DNA of 64,000 nucleotides from Saccharina japonica (GCA_008828725.1 MEHQ01004085.1:89292-153291); one strand, 5' to 3'; counted from the first letter of the stretch, positions 23,346-36,000 are shown. The notes: a model not told the origin generated them from the sequence alone. Numbers and translations: made by a program.

Positions 23346-25646
23346 TCGTATTCGTGCGGGGTGTGCATGCTTTTCGGACAAAACAATCGAGAAGATATTT
23401 TCCAAATAAATATCGACGTTTTATCCGAAAAAGTGACCTATTTTTCGGATAATCGCGCCGGAAACTGATTTATAGCGGAAACTGGGGTGTATCGATAAGC
23501 TTTTCAAACTGCTGTCCTGTGTCTTGGAGAAACGGCAAACGGGTGTGGGTGCCTCTCGCAAAACATAGCTGGTGGCTGGTGGGGTTTCAAAAATAGCTGG
23601 GCAATTTTTTAATAGCGGCGCCTTTCGTAAAAAGAACTAAAAAAAGAAAAAAAAAACTCGTTTTATTTTCCCGGCGTTTTTGACGCGGGTGGCTGTAGCT
23701 TTAAAGATGTTCGCGTTTTTCCCCCCTTGAGGTGCCCTCAGCAACGCCGCCACCACGAGCGCTATAGTCGGATGCCCAGCGAGTTAGTAACCGCAGTCAA
23801 AAGAAAACATGGAGAGCTATCCATAGTATAGTTCAACTCCGCTCAACTCATCGGGGTTAATGAGATATCAAGCAAAGGGCGCAAGGACTCTTCTCCGTCG
23901 CTGCTGAACGCAACACAATACGTGCATCGTACAAAAACTATATTAATTTATCGATCTGGCAGTGTCCGCAGTGTCCCCGATGCCGAGCTATGAAGTCATA
24001 GAGCAAGTGTATATATTCCCCTTGATTCCCAGGTCCAATTTTCTTCGTGTCATTCGACGCTCGTTCGGTCGCGGGGAGAGCGTTCTCACGACCGCAGCAG
24101 CAGCAACAGCAACAGCAGCAAGCAGCACTAGCAGCCTCAAGCTCGTTAGGTTGAAGGATGTTGTCGTCGTCGTGTGTGTTGGCCTAGTCTGTTTTGCTTG
24201 TACTTGTGCTCATTTTTACGTACGAGTAGTCGTATGATACCTCGAGTACTTGCCACACACCGCTCACGGGGGCACGCTTTTTAACTCTGGTGGTGTAATT
24301 GGCAAGCTCTTGTCATACTCGTCAGAGGCTGGCCCCATTTGGAGCTGCTCCGTGCACACTGCTACGGGCTGCGGGCGGGGCTGGCCTCGAGCAAAAAACG
24401 ACAAGGACCGACGAACCTCTCATGATACCCCCTGTTCCCTTTTGGTTGGGTATCCAGTCGTATGAAAACCTACTCTGATCAAATGAAACCACTGCGACAC
24501 GAAATCGACGGCGAGTAAAAAAATGCGACACATTTCCGACGGGCGGGCGCCGACAATAAAAAACTGGGCGTCTCGGGGTAGAGGGCAGCACTTTCATCGA
24601 CCAGCTGGCTGCGAGCGTTGTGGGGGGGAGGGATGGTGGATCCATGGCTAGGAAAGGGGTGGTGAAAGAACGCCTATTGCAAATCGTCTCGGTGACCACA
24701 CAGGTCGCCATCTCCAGGAGGGTTTCACGCTTCAAACTTCAGCTCAGGGGTCGCCAGGAAGCGAGGAGGAGCAGGGGGGGGGGGGGGATGACAGACCCAC
24801 ACCGATGGCGTGGGGATGGAGCTTAGATGCGGCTTAGGACTTAAGTATTGAACGTAAAGAGGGCATATTGGGAAGAAGGAGGGAGCAAGGACAACAATGG
24901 AGTATTGGGGATAAATCTTGGCAGGAAGCAGACATAGAAGGGTGTTAGACTGTACGCATAGGTTTCCTTGGTTTCCGTGGTCTTCTGCTTTTGGGAGTTT
25001 TATGAGTGATCAACGCTGAAGATCATGCTACACATTGTCGGATGGCAAAGATAATAATAATAAAAAACTGCCTCTCTCTGGGCCGATTCGCCAGTTTCCC
25101 GGACCAGACACGCCTGCGAAGGTGCTGAAACCTCCATTTCCAGATATCAAAATCAGTTTGCCGTAAGAGACGGCCTTATGGTGTGCTGTTTACGGTACCG
25201 TACGTATGTCTTTTGTTTCCTATTCCCAGACCAGAGCTCTCCCGGTAGCCTACGTACAGTACGTACGTACGTACCAACCAGCGAACACTGCCGCCTAGTA
25301 TTATATGCGATCTGGCGTCACTGGTATCTGGTACTGCTGTATCCCATGCCCCATTCCCCCATAGACTATGTGGGTCGTTGAAACTTCCATCCAAACCGTG
25401 TCTACTATCTACAGCAGTAGTATAACCCTACGACCACAGTTTTGCTGCTAAATAAGTGCCAGCTGGGGCATACCTGGTATACAGGTATTTACAGCATGTA
25501 GTTTCGGCATACCTGGTAACAGGTATGGGCAACGTGTGTATGACATTAAGAAGGAAAAAAAGAAAATCTTATTGGGTAGCCCTCGTAGTGCCTTCGGGAT
25601 TGGAGGTCCCTCAACGTCCCTTATTGGAGTTACTACCGTCCCCTTA

Positions 25647-26474
25647 GGCCATCTCTTATGGGACATTTTTTATAACCGAAACGAACGTTTTCAGTTTTCA
25701 AAACCGATCGTCAGCCTTATGGGCCCGAAAGTGGACTATTTTCGGGTGAAATTTTTCGAGTATCATTTTCGGGACGGCCCCCACTCGGAAATGGGGCCCC
25801 ATTTTCGATCAACATCGCGATCGAAACTGGCGCCCGGATTTGCATCGTCGTGGGTTTCCACACATCGTGGGAGGCAACAAGCGTTCAAATGTATCTACCA
25901 GGTATCTGCCAAGCAAGCAACAGGACCTATGCTGCTTGCTGTGCCCCGCTGCCCACCCCCGCGCGCCTCACAGGCATCACCTCGAGCCGATGGTATCGGT
26001 TTGTGATTGTATCGACTACAAGAGCCTCGCCACTCTCTCCTCGCGGTTGCGATGTCGCTCAATCACAACTTGTTTCGTTGAGGACGAGAGGGTAGGCGCG
26101 GTCTGATGGACGAGACGATCAACACGGACAGCGGAGACGAAAATCCGACTTCTAAAGATAACCCTCCTATTAATGGTAGTGTGAAGCGTACGTGTCGTGT
26201 TTCCCTCGTCGCGAGCACCAGATACCATACTTCTGCGTGGTGGGCTGAGATGCTCCGGAGCGACGAGCCCCGTGTAGTCTACGTATAGCAGGGAGGCAGC
26301 GAACATCTCTCTTCCTCCCGCTGTTGGATTTTTATATGAAAACACAGCCCAACAGCATTCTGAAAATGTCGTGGCATGATAATAAGGTTGTCGGCCGATT
26401 CTGTTTGTCTGGTTTTGAGGCCCGAGAAATTCGTCACGTTTTCGACTCTCTACACCGTTCCATAAGAGATGGCC
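25647..26474. mobile_element. 828-bp MITE with GGCCATCTCTTATGG termini and TTA target duplication (left arm)
   Basis: Terminal inverted repeats GGCCATCTCTTATGGGAC (left) and its complement CGTTCCATAAGAGATGGCC (right) are flanked by TTA on both sides (25644-25646 and 26475-26477). A 3-bp TTA duplication and GG-starting ends fit PIF/Harbinger-type non-autonomous elements. No transposase frame is visible. Confidence 0.7.
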
Positions 26475-26495
26475 TTACAGACAGCAGTGTGACAT

Positions 26496-27035
26496 TTGAA
26501 ATTCGTAACTCAGAACCAGGTTGACACACGACTCACGACCCCCGAATCACGCCTCACGACAAGGTATTATGCAATGCATGCCTGTGGTACGTACAGCAGT
26601 AACGTGATGCCTATATACTCGTATTAATAGACTGAATAGTGTTGTTGTAAGCAAGCTCAATCACGGAGCTGTGAGCGCCACAGGCAGCGGCAAACGGCGG
26701 CAGCAGCAGCAGCAGCAGCAGCTGCAGCAGTCCATCCCATTTATTATCTTCGCCCTTCCTTTCCTTCTCCTTCCTAGTCGTAACTCAGATCCGGGGTCAC
26801 AAAGTAGGCTCTTCTCCCTCCTCCCCCACTACGGTTCTTGCCTTGCAGTTTTATCGCGAGAAGATTTCAGCACTTTCTTCCCTCGTCAACTTTCGTCGAA
26901 TTGTGCTTACCCACGCTACGCGCTCTCCACAGTTGGTGTCATTTCAGAATAAAAATCTCCATACGAGGAGACTCGAACCCCCGACCTCCAACGCTAACAG
27001 GCTTCGTGGCTACCAGTTAGGCACCACGGCGCTAC
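26496..27035. other. Spacer of the large inverted repeat
   Basis: About 540 bp between the arms. It holds a CAG/GCA run at 26698-26727 and then a SINE copy. Confidence 0.7.
26728..27035 (-). mobile_element. tRNA-derived SINE, copy 5, in the inverted-repeat spacer
   Basis: Full-length minus-strand copy: the head at 27035-26955 reads GTGGTGCCTAACTGGTAGCC and GGGGGTTCGAGTCTCC, and the body ends GATAATAAATGGGATGGA. It abuts the right arm and may have interrupted a once longer palindrome. Confidence 0.8.
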
Positions 27036-27044
27036 TGACTGTAA

Positions 27045-27877
27045 AAGCAGTTTCTTATGGAACGTTTTTGAGAGTCGAAAACTTGATGAATTTCTCGGGC
27101 CTCAAAACCAGACAAACAGAGTCGGCCGACAACCTTATCATGACCCGAACTTTGAGAATGCTGTTGGGCTCTGTTCTCGTATAAAAATCCAGCAGCGGGA
27201 GGAAGCGAGATGTTCGCTGCGATACGTTCGCTGCCTCCCGACTATACGTACGCGTTACACGGGGCTCGTCGCTCCGGAGCATCTCAGCCCACCACACAGG
27301 AGCATGGTATCTGGTACTCGCGACGAGGGAAACACGACACGTACGCTTCGAACTATCAATAGGAGGGTTGTCTTTAGAAGTCGTATTTTCGTCCTCGCTG
27401 TCTGTGTTGATCGTCTCGTTCGTCAGACAGCGACTACCCTTTCGTCCTCAACGAGACAAGTTGTGATTGAGCGACATCGCAGCCGCGAGGAGAGAGTGGC
27501 AAGGCTCTTGTAGCCGACACAATCACAAACCGATCCCATCGGCTCGTGGTGATGCCTGTGAGGCGCGCGGGGGTGGGTAGCGGAGCACAGCAAGCAGCAT
27601 AGGTCCTGTTGCTTGCTTGGCAGATAGATACATTTGAACGCTTGTTGCCTCCCACGATGTGTGGAAACCCACGACGATGCAAATCCGGGCGCCAGTTTCG
27701 ATCGCGATGTTGATCGAAAATGGGGGCCCCTTTCCGAGTGGACGCCGTCCCGAAAATGGTACTCGAAAACATTCACCCGAAAATGGACCACTTTCGGGCT
27801 CGTAAGGCTGACGGTTGGTTTTGAAAACTGAAAACGTTCGTTTTCGGTCGTCAAAAAATGTTCCATAAGAGATGGCC
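27045..27877. mobile_element. MITE with GGCCATCTCTTATGG termini (right arm copy)
   Basis: Inverted counterpart of 25647-26474. The right end is TTCCATAAGAGATGGCC, followed by TAA. The left end is decayed (AAGCAGTTTCTTATGGAACG). The shared insertion position means the MITE was present before the arms were duplicated. Confidence 0.65.
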
Positions 27878-30234
27878 TAAGGTGGCGTAGTAACTTCCAA
27901 TTGGGACGGTGGGGACCTCCAATCCCGAAGGCACTTATGAGGGCTACCCTAACTAAGATTTTCTTTTATTTCCTTCTTAATGTCAACACCACGTTTGCCC
28001 TACATGTTACCAGGTTATGCCGAAACTACATGCTGTAATACCTGTTTTATACCAGGTTATGCCCCACAGCTGGCACTTGATTTAGCAGCAAAACTGTGGC
28101 GTTAGGGTGCATTTATACTACTGCTGTAGATAGTTAGACACGGTTTGGATGGAAGGTTCAACGACCCCACATAGTCATGGCGGAATGGGGCATGGGATAC
28201 AGCGAGTACCAGATACCCAGTGACGCCAGATCGCATATAATACTAGGCGGCAGTGTTCGCTGGTTGAGTACGTATGTATGTAGGTCTGCGTCATCCCTGT
28301 GCCGGTACTACTACTGACTGTGTTGTAGTATCGTTGCTACAGGCCGGGGGGTTATAGACTACTACTGGGGTACATAGTTCGCTACGTATATATGTCATCG
28401 TTATTATGCGGTAAGCACTCGTCATCGAGATGATGATGTCCGTCCACTAACGGAACAAGCCTTTCTGTCTGTGTCATCCCTTTGCCGGAAATCTCATTAT
28501 TATTATTATCTTTGCCATCCGACAATGTGCAGCATGAGCTTCAGCATTGATCACTCATGACATTCCCTAAAGCAGAAAACCACGGAAACCAAGGAAACCT
28601 ATGCGCAAAGTCTAACTAACATCCTTCTATATGGCTACGACTTCCCGCCAAGATTTATCCACAATACTCCATTTGTAGTCCTTGCTCCCTCCTTCTTCCC
28701 AATATGTACTCTTTACGTTCTATTCTTAAGTCCTAAGCCGCATCTTAGCTCCATCGCCACGCCATCGGGGTGGGTCTGTCATCCCCCCCCCCCCCCTGCT
28801 CCTCCTCGCGTCCTGGCGACCCCTGAGCTGAAGTTTGAAGCGTGAAACCCTCCTGGAGATGGCGACCTGTGTGGTCACCGAGACGATTTGCAATAGGCGT
28901 TCTTTCACCACCCCTTTCCTAGCCATGGATCCACCATCCCTCCCCCCCACAACGCTCGCAGCCAGCTGGTCGATGAAAGTGCTGCCCTCTACCCCGAGAC
29001 GCCCAGTTTTTTATTGTCGGCGCCCGCCCGTCGGAAATGTGTCGCATTTTTTGACTCGCCGTCGATTTCGTGTCGCAGTGGTTTCATTTGATTAAAGTAG
29101 GTTTTCATACGACTGGATACCCAACCAAAAGGGAACAGGGGGTATCATGAGAGGTTCGTCGGTCCTTGTCGTTTTTTGCTCGAGGCCAGCCCCGCCCGCA
29201 GCCCGCAGCAGTGTGCACGGAGCAGCTCCAAATGGGGCCAGCCTCTGACGAGTATGACAAGAGCTTGCCAATTACACCACCAGAGTTAAAAAGCGTGCCC
29301 CCGTGAGCGGTGTGTGGCAAGTACTCGAGGTATCATACGACTACTCGTACGTAAAAATGAGCACAAGTACAAGCAAAACAGACTAGGCCAACACACACGA
29401 CGACGACAACATCCTTCAACCTAACGAGCTTGAGGCTGCTAGTGCTGCTTGCTGCTGTTGCTGTTGCTGCTGCTGCGGTCGTGAGAACGCTCTCCCCGCG
29501 ACCGAACGAGCGTCGAATGACACGAAGAAAATTGGAACCTGGGAATCAAGGGGAATATATACACTTGCTCTATGACTTCAAAGCTCGGCATCGGGGACAC
29601 TGCGGACACTGCCAGATCGATAAATTAATATAGTTTTTGTACGATGCACGTATTGTGTTGCTTTCAGCAGCGACGGAGAAGAGTCCTTGCGCCCTTTGCT
29701 TGATATCTCATTAACCCCGATGAGTTGAGCGGAGTTGAACTATATTATGGATAGCTCTCCATGTTTTCTTTTGACTGTGGTTACTAACTCGCTGGGTATC
29801 CGACTATAGCGCTCGTGGTGGCGGCGTTGCTGAGGGCACCTCAAGGGGGAAAAAACGCGAAAATCTTTAAAGCTACAGCCACCCGCGTCAAAAACGCCGG
29901 GAAAATAAAACGAGTTTTTTTTTTCTTTTTTTCAATTATTTTTACGAAAGGCGCCGCTATTAAAAAATTGCCAGCTATTTTTGAAACCACCCACGCAAGC
30001 CACCAGCATGTTTTGCAAAGGGCACCCAACCCGTTCTGCCGTTCTCCAAAGACACAGACAGCAGTTGAAAAGACTTATTCGATAGCACCCCAGTTCCGCT
30101 ATAAATCAGTTCTTCCGGCGCGATTATCGAAAAGAAATAGGTCACTTTTTCGATAAAACGTCGATTATGTATTTTTGGAAAATTCTCTTCTCGATTGTTT
30201 GTCCGAAAAGCATGACACCCCGCACGAATACGAA

Positions 30235-30500
30235 TAGTTTTGACGAATATTCGTGAAAACTATCCGTCGAATAGGTAGCATTCGTCCACGGACGAATATT
30301 CGCCCCACGTTTTGGGAGAGACTATTCGTCCAAGGACGAATATACGAATATTCGCCCCACGTTTTGGGAGAGACTATTCGTCCAAGGACGAATATTCGCC
30401 CCACGTTTTCGAGATACCATTCGTCCACGGACGAATATTCGCCCCACGTTTTCGAGATACGATTCGTCAAGCGCCAACGAATAATTCGCTACGTCAGACG
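30235..30500. repeat. ATTCGTCC palindromic satellite within the right arm
   Basis: Five units of ATTCGTCCACGGACGAATAT or ATTCGTCCAAGGACGAATAT with CGCCCCACGTTTTSGGAGA linkers. Confidence 0.85.
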
Positions 30501-30711
30501 AATTAATTTCTGTACGAATGCTGAAATACCTGTGTGGTGAGCACAAAGCAGAAAAAAAAGAAAAACAATGAAAGCTGCGGGGCTCGAACTTACGTCCTCC
30601 ACTCAATTCAGAGTTGCACACATCATTTTTACTACAACCCTGCCCCCAAATATAAGGGCGGTTTTTTCATTCATTTTGAACCCAAACGGTCCTTATATTT
30701 AGGGACATTNA

Positions 30712-30919
30712 AAAAAAAAAAAAAAAAAAAGTGGTGGGCGAAAATGGTGGGGCAGAAATTTGAGGGCCCTTAACATACTGTTCAGACACTACAGTAGTGT
30801 ATTGGTACCAAGCGATCCTTGTATTTCCGCCCAGAGGGGGATAGGTTACGGGACCACCTGCTCGTCAGTACGGTGACGGTGAGACCTGCGCGTTCTCGCA
30901 GGCTCGCAAAAATATTGGT

Positions 30920-30953
<34 letters not shown>

Positions 30954-32150
30954 AGTGCTCGTGTTGTGCCTTTTTTTGCTTTGCTTTGCTTAGCTTTTGA
31001 TTTTTTTCTTGTTTTTTATATACGCGTTTTTGGATGTTTAAAACAAAAATCAAATCACGAAAAGGCGTCGACCCAACCCAACCCTATAACCCTGAACATA
31101 GAGGGATACATGTTTTTTGGACCCATCGTGGGTTCTGATCACTCTTCTTACTACATATGCCCCCCCCGGAATCGTACGTGTATCAAGGCTAAAAGAGACC
31201 CCCACGCGGCCAAAAATGCCTGTGTCTCCTGGCAACCCATTCAGAACTGAAAAAAGTATCACACACTATTTCCAAGTAGTTTGTCCCCAAAATACGTGGG
31301 ACCAGTTATTGAGGGATTCACTGCCGATATCCGCTTTTATAACCGAACAGCCTGACATACTGTTGCATATGTGAGGCTCATCGTATGCAGCAAATAATGT
31401 ATATGGTGGGGTGGACTTGGTACCCAACAGCTCAAGGCGGGGGCGGGCACGCCTCGTTCGTTTCTGTGATACATTTTTTTTAAATAAAATTCTGTTTTTA
31501 TCATCGCGTTCCGACAATCGAACTCACGACCGAACCACCCCCAAGAGGCTACTATACCGTATATACCAGGTGCTATAGGGTGTGCGGCAGTGTTAAGGTT
31601 ATCACCTTCACGAGTACTGATTAATGTAGCTGAATCGAACATGCTCATGCCAACCACTCCCTTGTTCGATTCGAGAACAGCGCTACCCGACCTATTTCAG
31701 GCATGCGGGCTCGCCTCACGGAGAATAGGACGCAGCATAAGCCTCCGTAAAATGGAGACGTCGGCTATAATTCACAAGACAATGTCGTACAGTGCTGCGT
31801 CGTACAGCAGCACAGCACTGATTTGGACATACAAGCCACGACAAGACCGTTTGTGTTGCTGTACGACAGCAGTACCTGTGCTGGTGGGAAACCGCGGTTC
31901 GACTCCTTGCCTGGCCGCTCCTAACACTAGCAGTAATATATTAAGGCCTATGAAATAGAGAGATCTTGGCGCGCCCCAAACAGATCGGTCTCCTAGTAGT
32001 AGCACATTTGAGCTGAGTGTGCAGTTTTGCGGCGTGTACACGAAAAAGCATAAACCATCAAAATTAAATCGCGTTCTGAGAGAAAGAAAAGGGCAAAAGC
32101 CAAAATAGGTACCAGGTATATATATATATATACTTCGGTACATATCTATA
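30712..32150. other. Intergenic, CTG microsatellite, no gene seen
   Basis: A (CTG)n run occupies about 30921-30953. Isolated box B-like sequences (GAGTTCGAT complement at 31505; GCGGTTCGACTCC at 31892) hint at decayed tRNA-derived repeats. An (AT)n stretch lies at 32118-32132. Confidence 0.4.
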
Positions 32151-32157
32151 CGCCTTT

Positions 32158-32790
32158 TGAGCCATTTCTAAGACACTACATATATACATAGTGCACTCGC
32201 GAAAAGGCTTCCTGGCCCTCGCTCTGATTGGTCGGTCCCGGATCGTACCTGTTGTTGGTCGAAAGGCTCCAGGTACACCTCTTTTGTGTCTACTCAAGTT
32301 GGGCCTCACCTATGTTTGGCTTGAATTGTGCCTATAAATGGCTCAAACCTGTACTCGTACACTGTACCTACAAGGGGCCTCTTTCCCTACTCGTAGCAAG
32401 AAGGCTTCTTCTAACCAACAGCCCAGTTTGTTTCTGGGTTCTTGCTGCGTGTGCGGTACTCTGCAACAATACGCATTGCCCCCCGCAAACTGTGATTTCG
32501 CAATCTGATCGTGTTTTTTTGTGGACAAGGTCGCGGGTCACCTGGTCCAAACGTCCCCGTTGCCGCATATTTCAGTTTTGCCAGAAAAGGGTTCAATTGA
32601 GCCATTTATAGGCACCATTGAAGCCAGAAAGGGGCGAAGCCCCAACTTGAGTAGACAAAGATAGGCGTGTACCCGTGAAACCTTTCAGCCTTTTATGGGT
32701 ACGATCGGGGGCTGGCCAATCGGAAGGAGGGCCAGGAAGCCTTTTCCCGAGTGCAATCGTATGTAGTGTACCTGTAAATGGCTATAAAAA
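32158..32790. repeat. Foldback element with ~190-bp inverted arms
   Basis: Sequence 32158-32347 matches the reverse complement of 32582-32790. Shared blocks are GCACTCG.GAAAAGGCTTCCTGGCCC, GATTGG, GATCGTACC, GTCTACTCAAGTTGG and GTGCCTATAAATGGCTCAA. The central 235 bp is not repeated. Both arms hold a TATAAATGG box-like word. Confidence 0.7.
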
Positions 32791-32934
32791 AAGTATGATA
32801 CCTATTTTTGGATTTTACCCCATTTTTTTTTTCATCATGAATATGGCCAAGCAGCCCAAGAGCCTGAAAGTCTACCAGCAGTAGAGCGAACAGCATATCA
32901 TACAATACCTGGTAGTGTTTTTTTTTGTATTTCT

Positions 32935-32992
32935 AGTTTTTTTTTTTTTTTTTCCCCAACCCCCCCCCCCCCCCCCCCCCCCCCCCCTTGTC
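32935..32992. repeat. Poly-T followed by long poly-C run
   Basis: T-rich 32935-32953, then a nearly pure C tract of about 30 bases to 32988, just upstream of the first conserved amidotransferase exon. Its length is likely to be unreliable in the assembly. Confidence 0.9.
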
Positions 32993-33046
32993 CAATTTCG
33001 CTTGCCGGCGACTTTTGATTGTCCCCCCCTGCTTGGTCGCGCCCAG

Positions 33047-36000
33047 GTGTCGGCTGCTGTGCTACATGGGGCAGGCCATCCCGATGGACCTTCTCATCAC
33101 CAAACCTGAGGTAAGCACAACTAATGGTGTGAAGTGCATCACGACCGCAAGAAAGAGAGGGGGCGTACTCATGTATTGATTGCCTTAGTCATTTGACCAT
33201 TGACCACGCATCCCTTTCGAGACGGAGCACCGTTCCCACAAAAAAGAGAGTAGGGGGTGGATGAGAGGGGGGGAGGGGGGGGGGGGGGGACTCATTAGCC
33301 GCATGTCATGCATGGCCGTAGTCTTATTACCGTATACTCTCGCATCCCTATAGGCAATGCCGGGGACGGACATGGGCTAAGAGTAGGAAGGAAAGAGAAA
33401 AAGAAGGCGAAGATACTATTAATAAATGGGATGACAAGTGTGTGTGATGGGTCCTGATTATTGTACCTCCCGCGTAATACCTACCACTCTGTCCCGAAAT
33501 CTAAGCACATTTTTTAATTGAATGTTAGTGTATAAAGGTGCTTCTATTTCGGGACAACAGCGTGGTAGAGTAGTAGTGCTGCTCTAGGCCGCGTCCTGTT
33601 TGCCCTCGTGTCTGATCATGTTCGCCCTGTTCCTGGTTTTCCAATCGGAATGATATGCGTCTTTCCACTGGCTGGGCCGCGTTTTTTTTTATTGTTTCTG
33701 ATCATGTCCGCCCTTCGCTCTCACGACCCTCCTCGCTGCTCACTCGCTCACGACAGAACTCCCTGGTTTTCCAAGCGAGGGATGCGTCTTTCCACCCCGG
33801 GTGTCCGGACAAGAGAAACATTCGCGTCAACGGCGACGGCTTCGGGATTGCCTGGTGAGAAAGCTCGTAAACACTACTGCTGTACCTCTGGTACGTACGT
33901 ATCATATCGTAGGTCATTTTTTGTTTTTCATATGAAAATTGAAAAATAAAACATCAGCTGTGCTTGAGATTTCGAAGATTTAGATTCAATCGAAACTCAT
34001 CTTATCGCCCTCGTCCGCTGCTGTCGTACGTCCGCCGAGCACACCGGCAAGCCGCGTGTGATCCTTCAATCGCGCGTACTATGCGTGGGTAAGCACAATT
34101 CGACGAGAGTTGACGAGGGAAGAAAGTGCTGAAATCTTCTCGCGATAAAAATGCAAGGCAAGAACCGTAGTGTGTGGGGGGGGGTGGGGGGGGGCTTCTT
34201 AGTGACCCCGGATCTGAGTTACGACTGCTTAGGAAGGAGAGAGAGCAAAGATAATAAATGGATGACAAAAAAAAACAAAAAACTATATTTATACTTCGAG
34301 TACGTACATATTTACATTTTATTTAATTTTTGAGCATGTATATATATATATGTACGAGTTTTCTATTTCCTCGTGAAGGATAGACATGGAAGTATGTCCC
34401 TTATTGAGGGGAGCCAAAAATCTGACAGGCCTAGTCTATACAGCCCTCGGGACTGGACCCTATTTATCATCGGGGTGGCGTGTAATTTTTTCCTCTCAAA
34501 AGCTGTTTTTTTCAGGACCGTCCTCGGGTTTTTTTTGGCACGGGATTTCACGGGATTCGGGACGATCGCCCTCGTGACGAAGTTGCAATCCCGTTCCCGT
34601 CCAAAAGAGATAACTACCGCGCAGATTATGATATGCATCCCGATCCCGTCCAGGCGTGTCCCGCGAACACATCGGTACACATCCGGATCCCGTCCAACCG
34701 AGTTCCGCTATTTTTTGTGTCAAGTCCCGAGGACTGCCCTGTTTGTTTGGGAGGGGGCGCTAAGGTAGGCATTGTGCTCATGTTCGGAACCTGAGAAGAA
34801 AAAAAACGATTCGTCTCGCCCTTTCTACAGTGTGGCGTGACTTAACTCGTGGCGGTACGAAACGTAAAAACAGACGGCGTGGTGTGTACAGGGTACGAGA
34901 ACCGTGCGTTTGGTTGCGACCACACGGGCGATTTAGATATTTCTCCTTGCTTGCTTTACCCCCCCCACCCGAATCGAACCTACTGATAACATTTACGAAA
35001 CTTACTTTGAATGTATACCCTATCATTGCCCCCCCTTCCCCTCCGCCGGCTTAATCGAAACGCCACCGTGGACAAACACGGGGATGGGGAATGGCCGGCC
35101 GGGCGGCAGGTACAACCCGAAAAAAATTGCAGAAGGGGCCTGCGTGGTCAAGTTCCCCACCCCGGCGTGGTCGAGCGCCAACCTGTTGAACATCGCCACG
35201 TTTGTGGAGTCGGGGCTGGTGTTCGCGCACGTGAGGGCTGCCTCCGATGGGTCGGCTCTGGTTGGCAACGTCAACCACGAGAACACGCACCCCTTTAAGG
35301 TATGGTAGATATCATGCGTTCGATGTCCATTCTCGATCTCCGACTTCGATTTTTCACTCTACGTTCCCCGACGGTTGATTTTCCATCTCGATTTTCGATT
35401 TTCGATTTTCGATTCTCGATCTCGATTTCGAACCCGATTCTCGATCTCGATCGATCGAAAACACAACAGAGCAAGAGACGGAGAAGGAGAGAAGGAGATA
35501 AATAAAAAGCGAGCGCGAAGGAGAAGGAGAGAGAGGCAGATGAAGGAGAAGATAAATATAAAGGACAGGGAGAAACAAAAAACGAGTGCTCGATTGGCAG
35601 GCCCGGGAAGCCAGCCCTAGCCCGCCACATGCTGCTGCTCTACGCCCCCCCCCCCCTCACCCCTTATCCCCTCCTTACCCCCGTCGCCGCCGGCCATTAC
35701 CGCGCGCCCGGGTTTTTTACGTCCTTCTCGCTCCCGCAGTTCAAGCGGTACACGTTCATGCACAACGGGGGCATCCCTGGGTTTGACAAGATGAAACGCC
35801 AGCTGCTCTCGCTCGTGGGGGACGAGGCGTACGAGGCCATCGACGGCACCACAGACTCCGAGGTTTGGAGGCGTTTTTTTTTTGTGGTGTAGTATTTTTT
35901 TTGTTTTTTTTTGTGTCTTTTTATGCCACTCTTGTCCGGAAATGTAAGGAGCGTTTGAATATTCGTGTTAATGTATAAACGCCCCCCTTACAATTATGGA

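Larger units (their letters stand above)
22866..26495 (+). repeat. Left arm of large inverted repeat (~3.6 kb)
   Basis: The arm matches the reverse complement of 27036-30711 in the same order: foldback tip, tRNA-like stretch, ATTCGTCC satellite, a 2-kb unique middle (23400-25400) and a MITE. Arms differ by substitutions and indels (for example extra sequence at about 28270-28480), so it is not a recent assembly mirror. The middle contains a matching pair of open frames on opposite strands (24735-24322 and 28835-29095) with no recognised domain. Confidence 0.85.
27036..30711 (-). repeat. Right arm of large inverted repeat (~3.7 kb)
   Basis: Reverse-complement partner of 22866-26495, including the second MITE copy (27045-27877, right-end flank TAA at 27878-27880), the unique middle (about 27900-29900), the ATTCGTCC satellite (30235-30500) and the foldback tip (30640-30711). 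The single N at 30710 followed by a poly-A run suggests uncertain assembly right at the outer edge. Confidence 0.85.
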
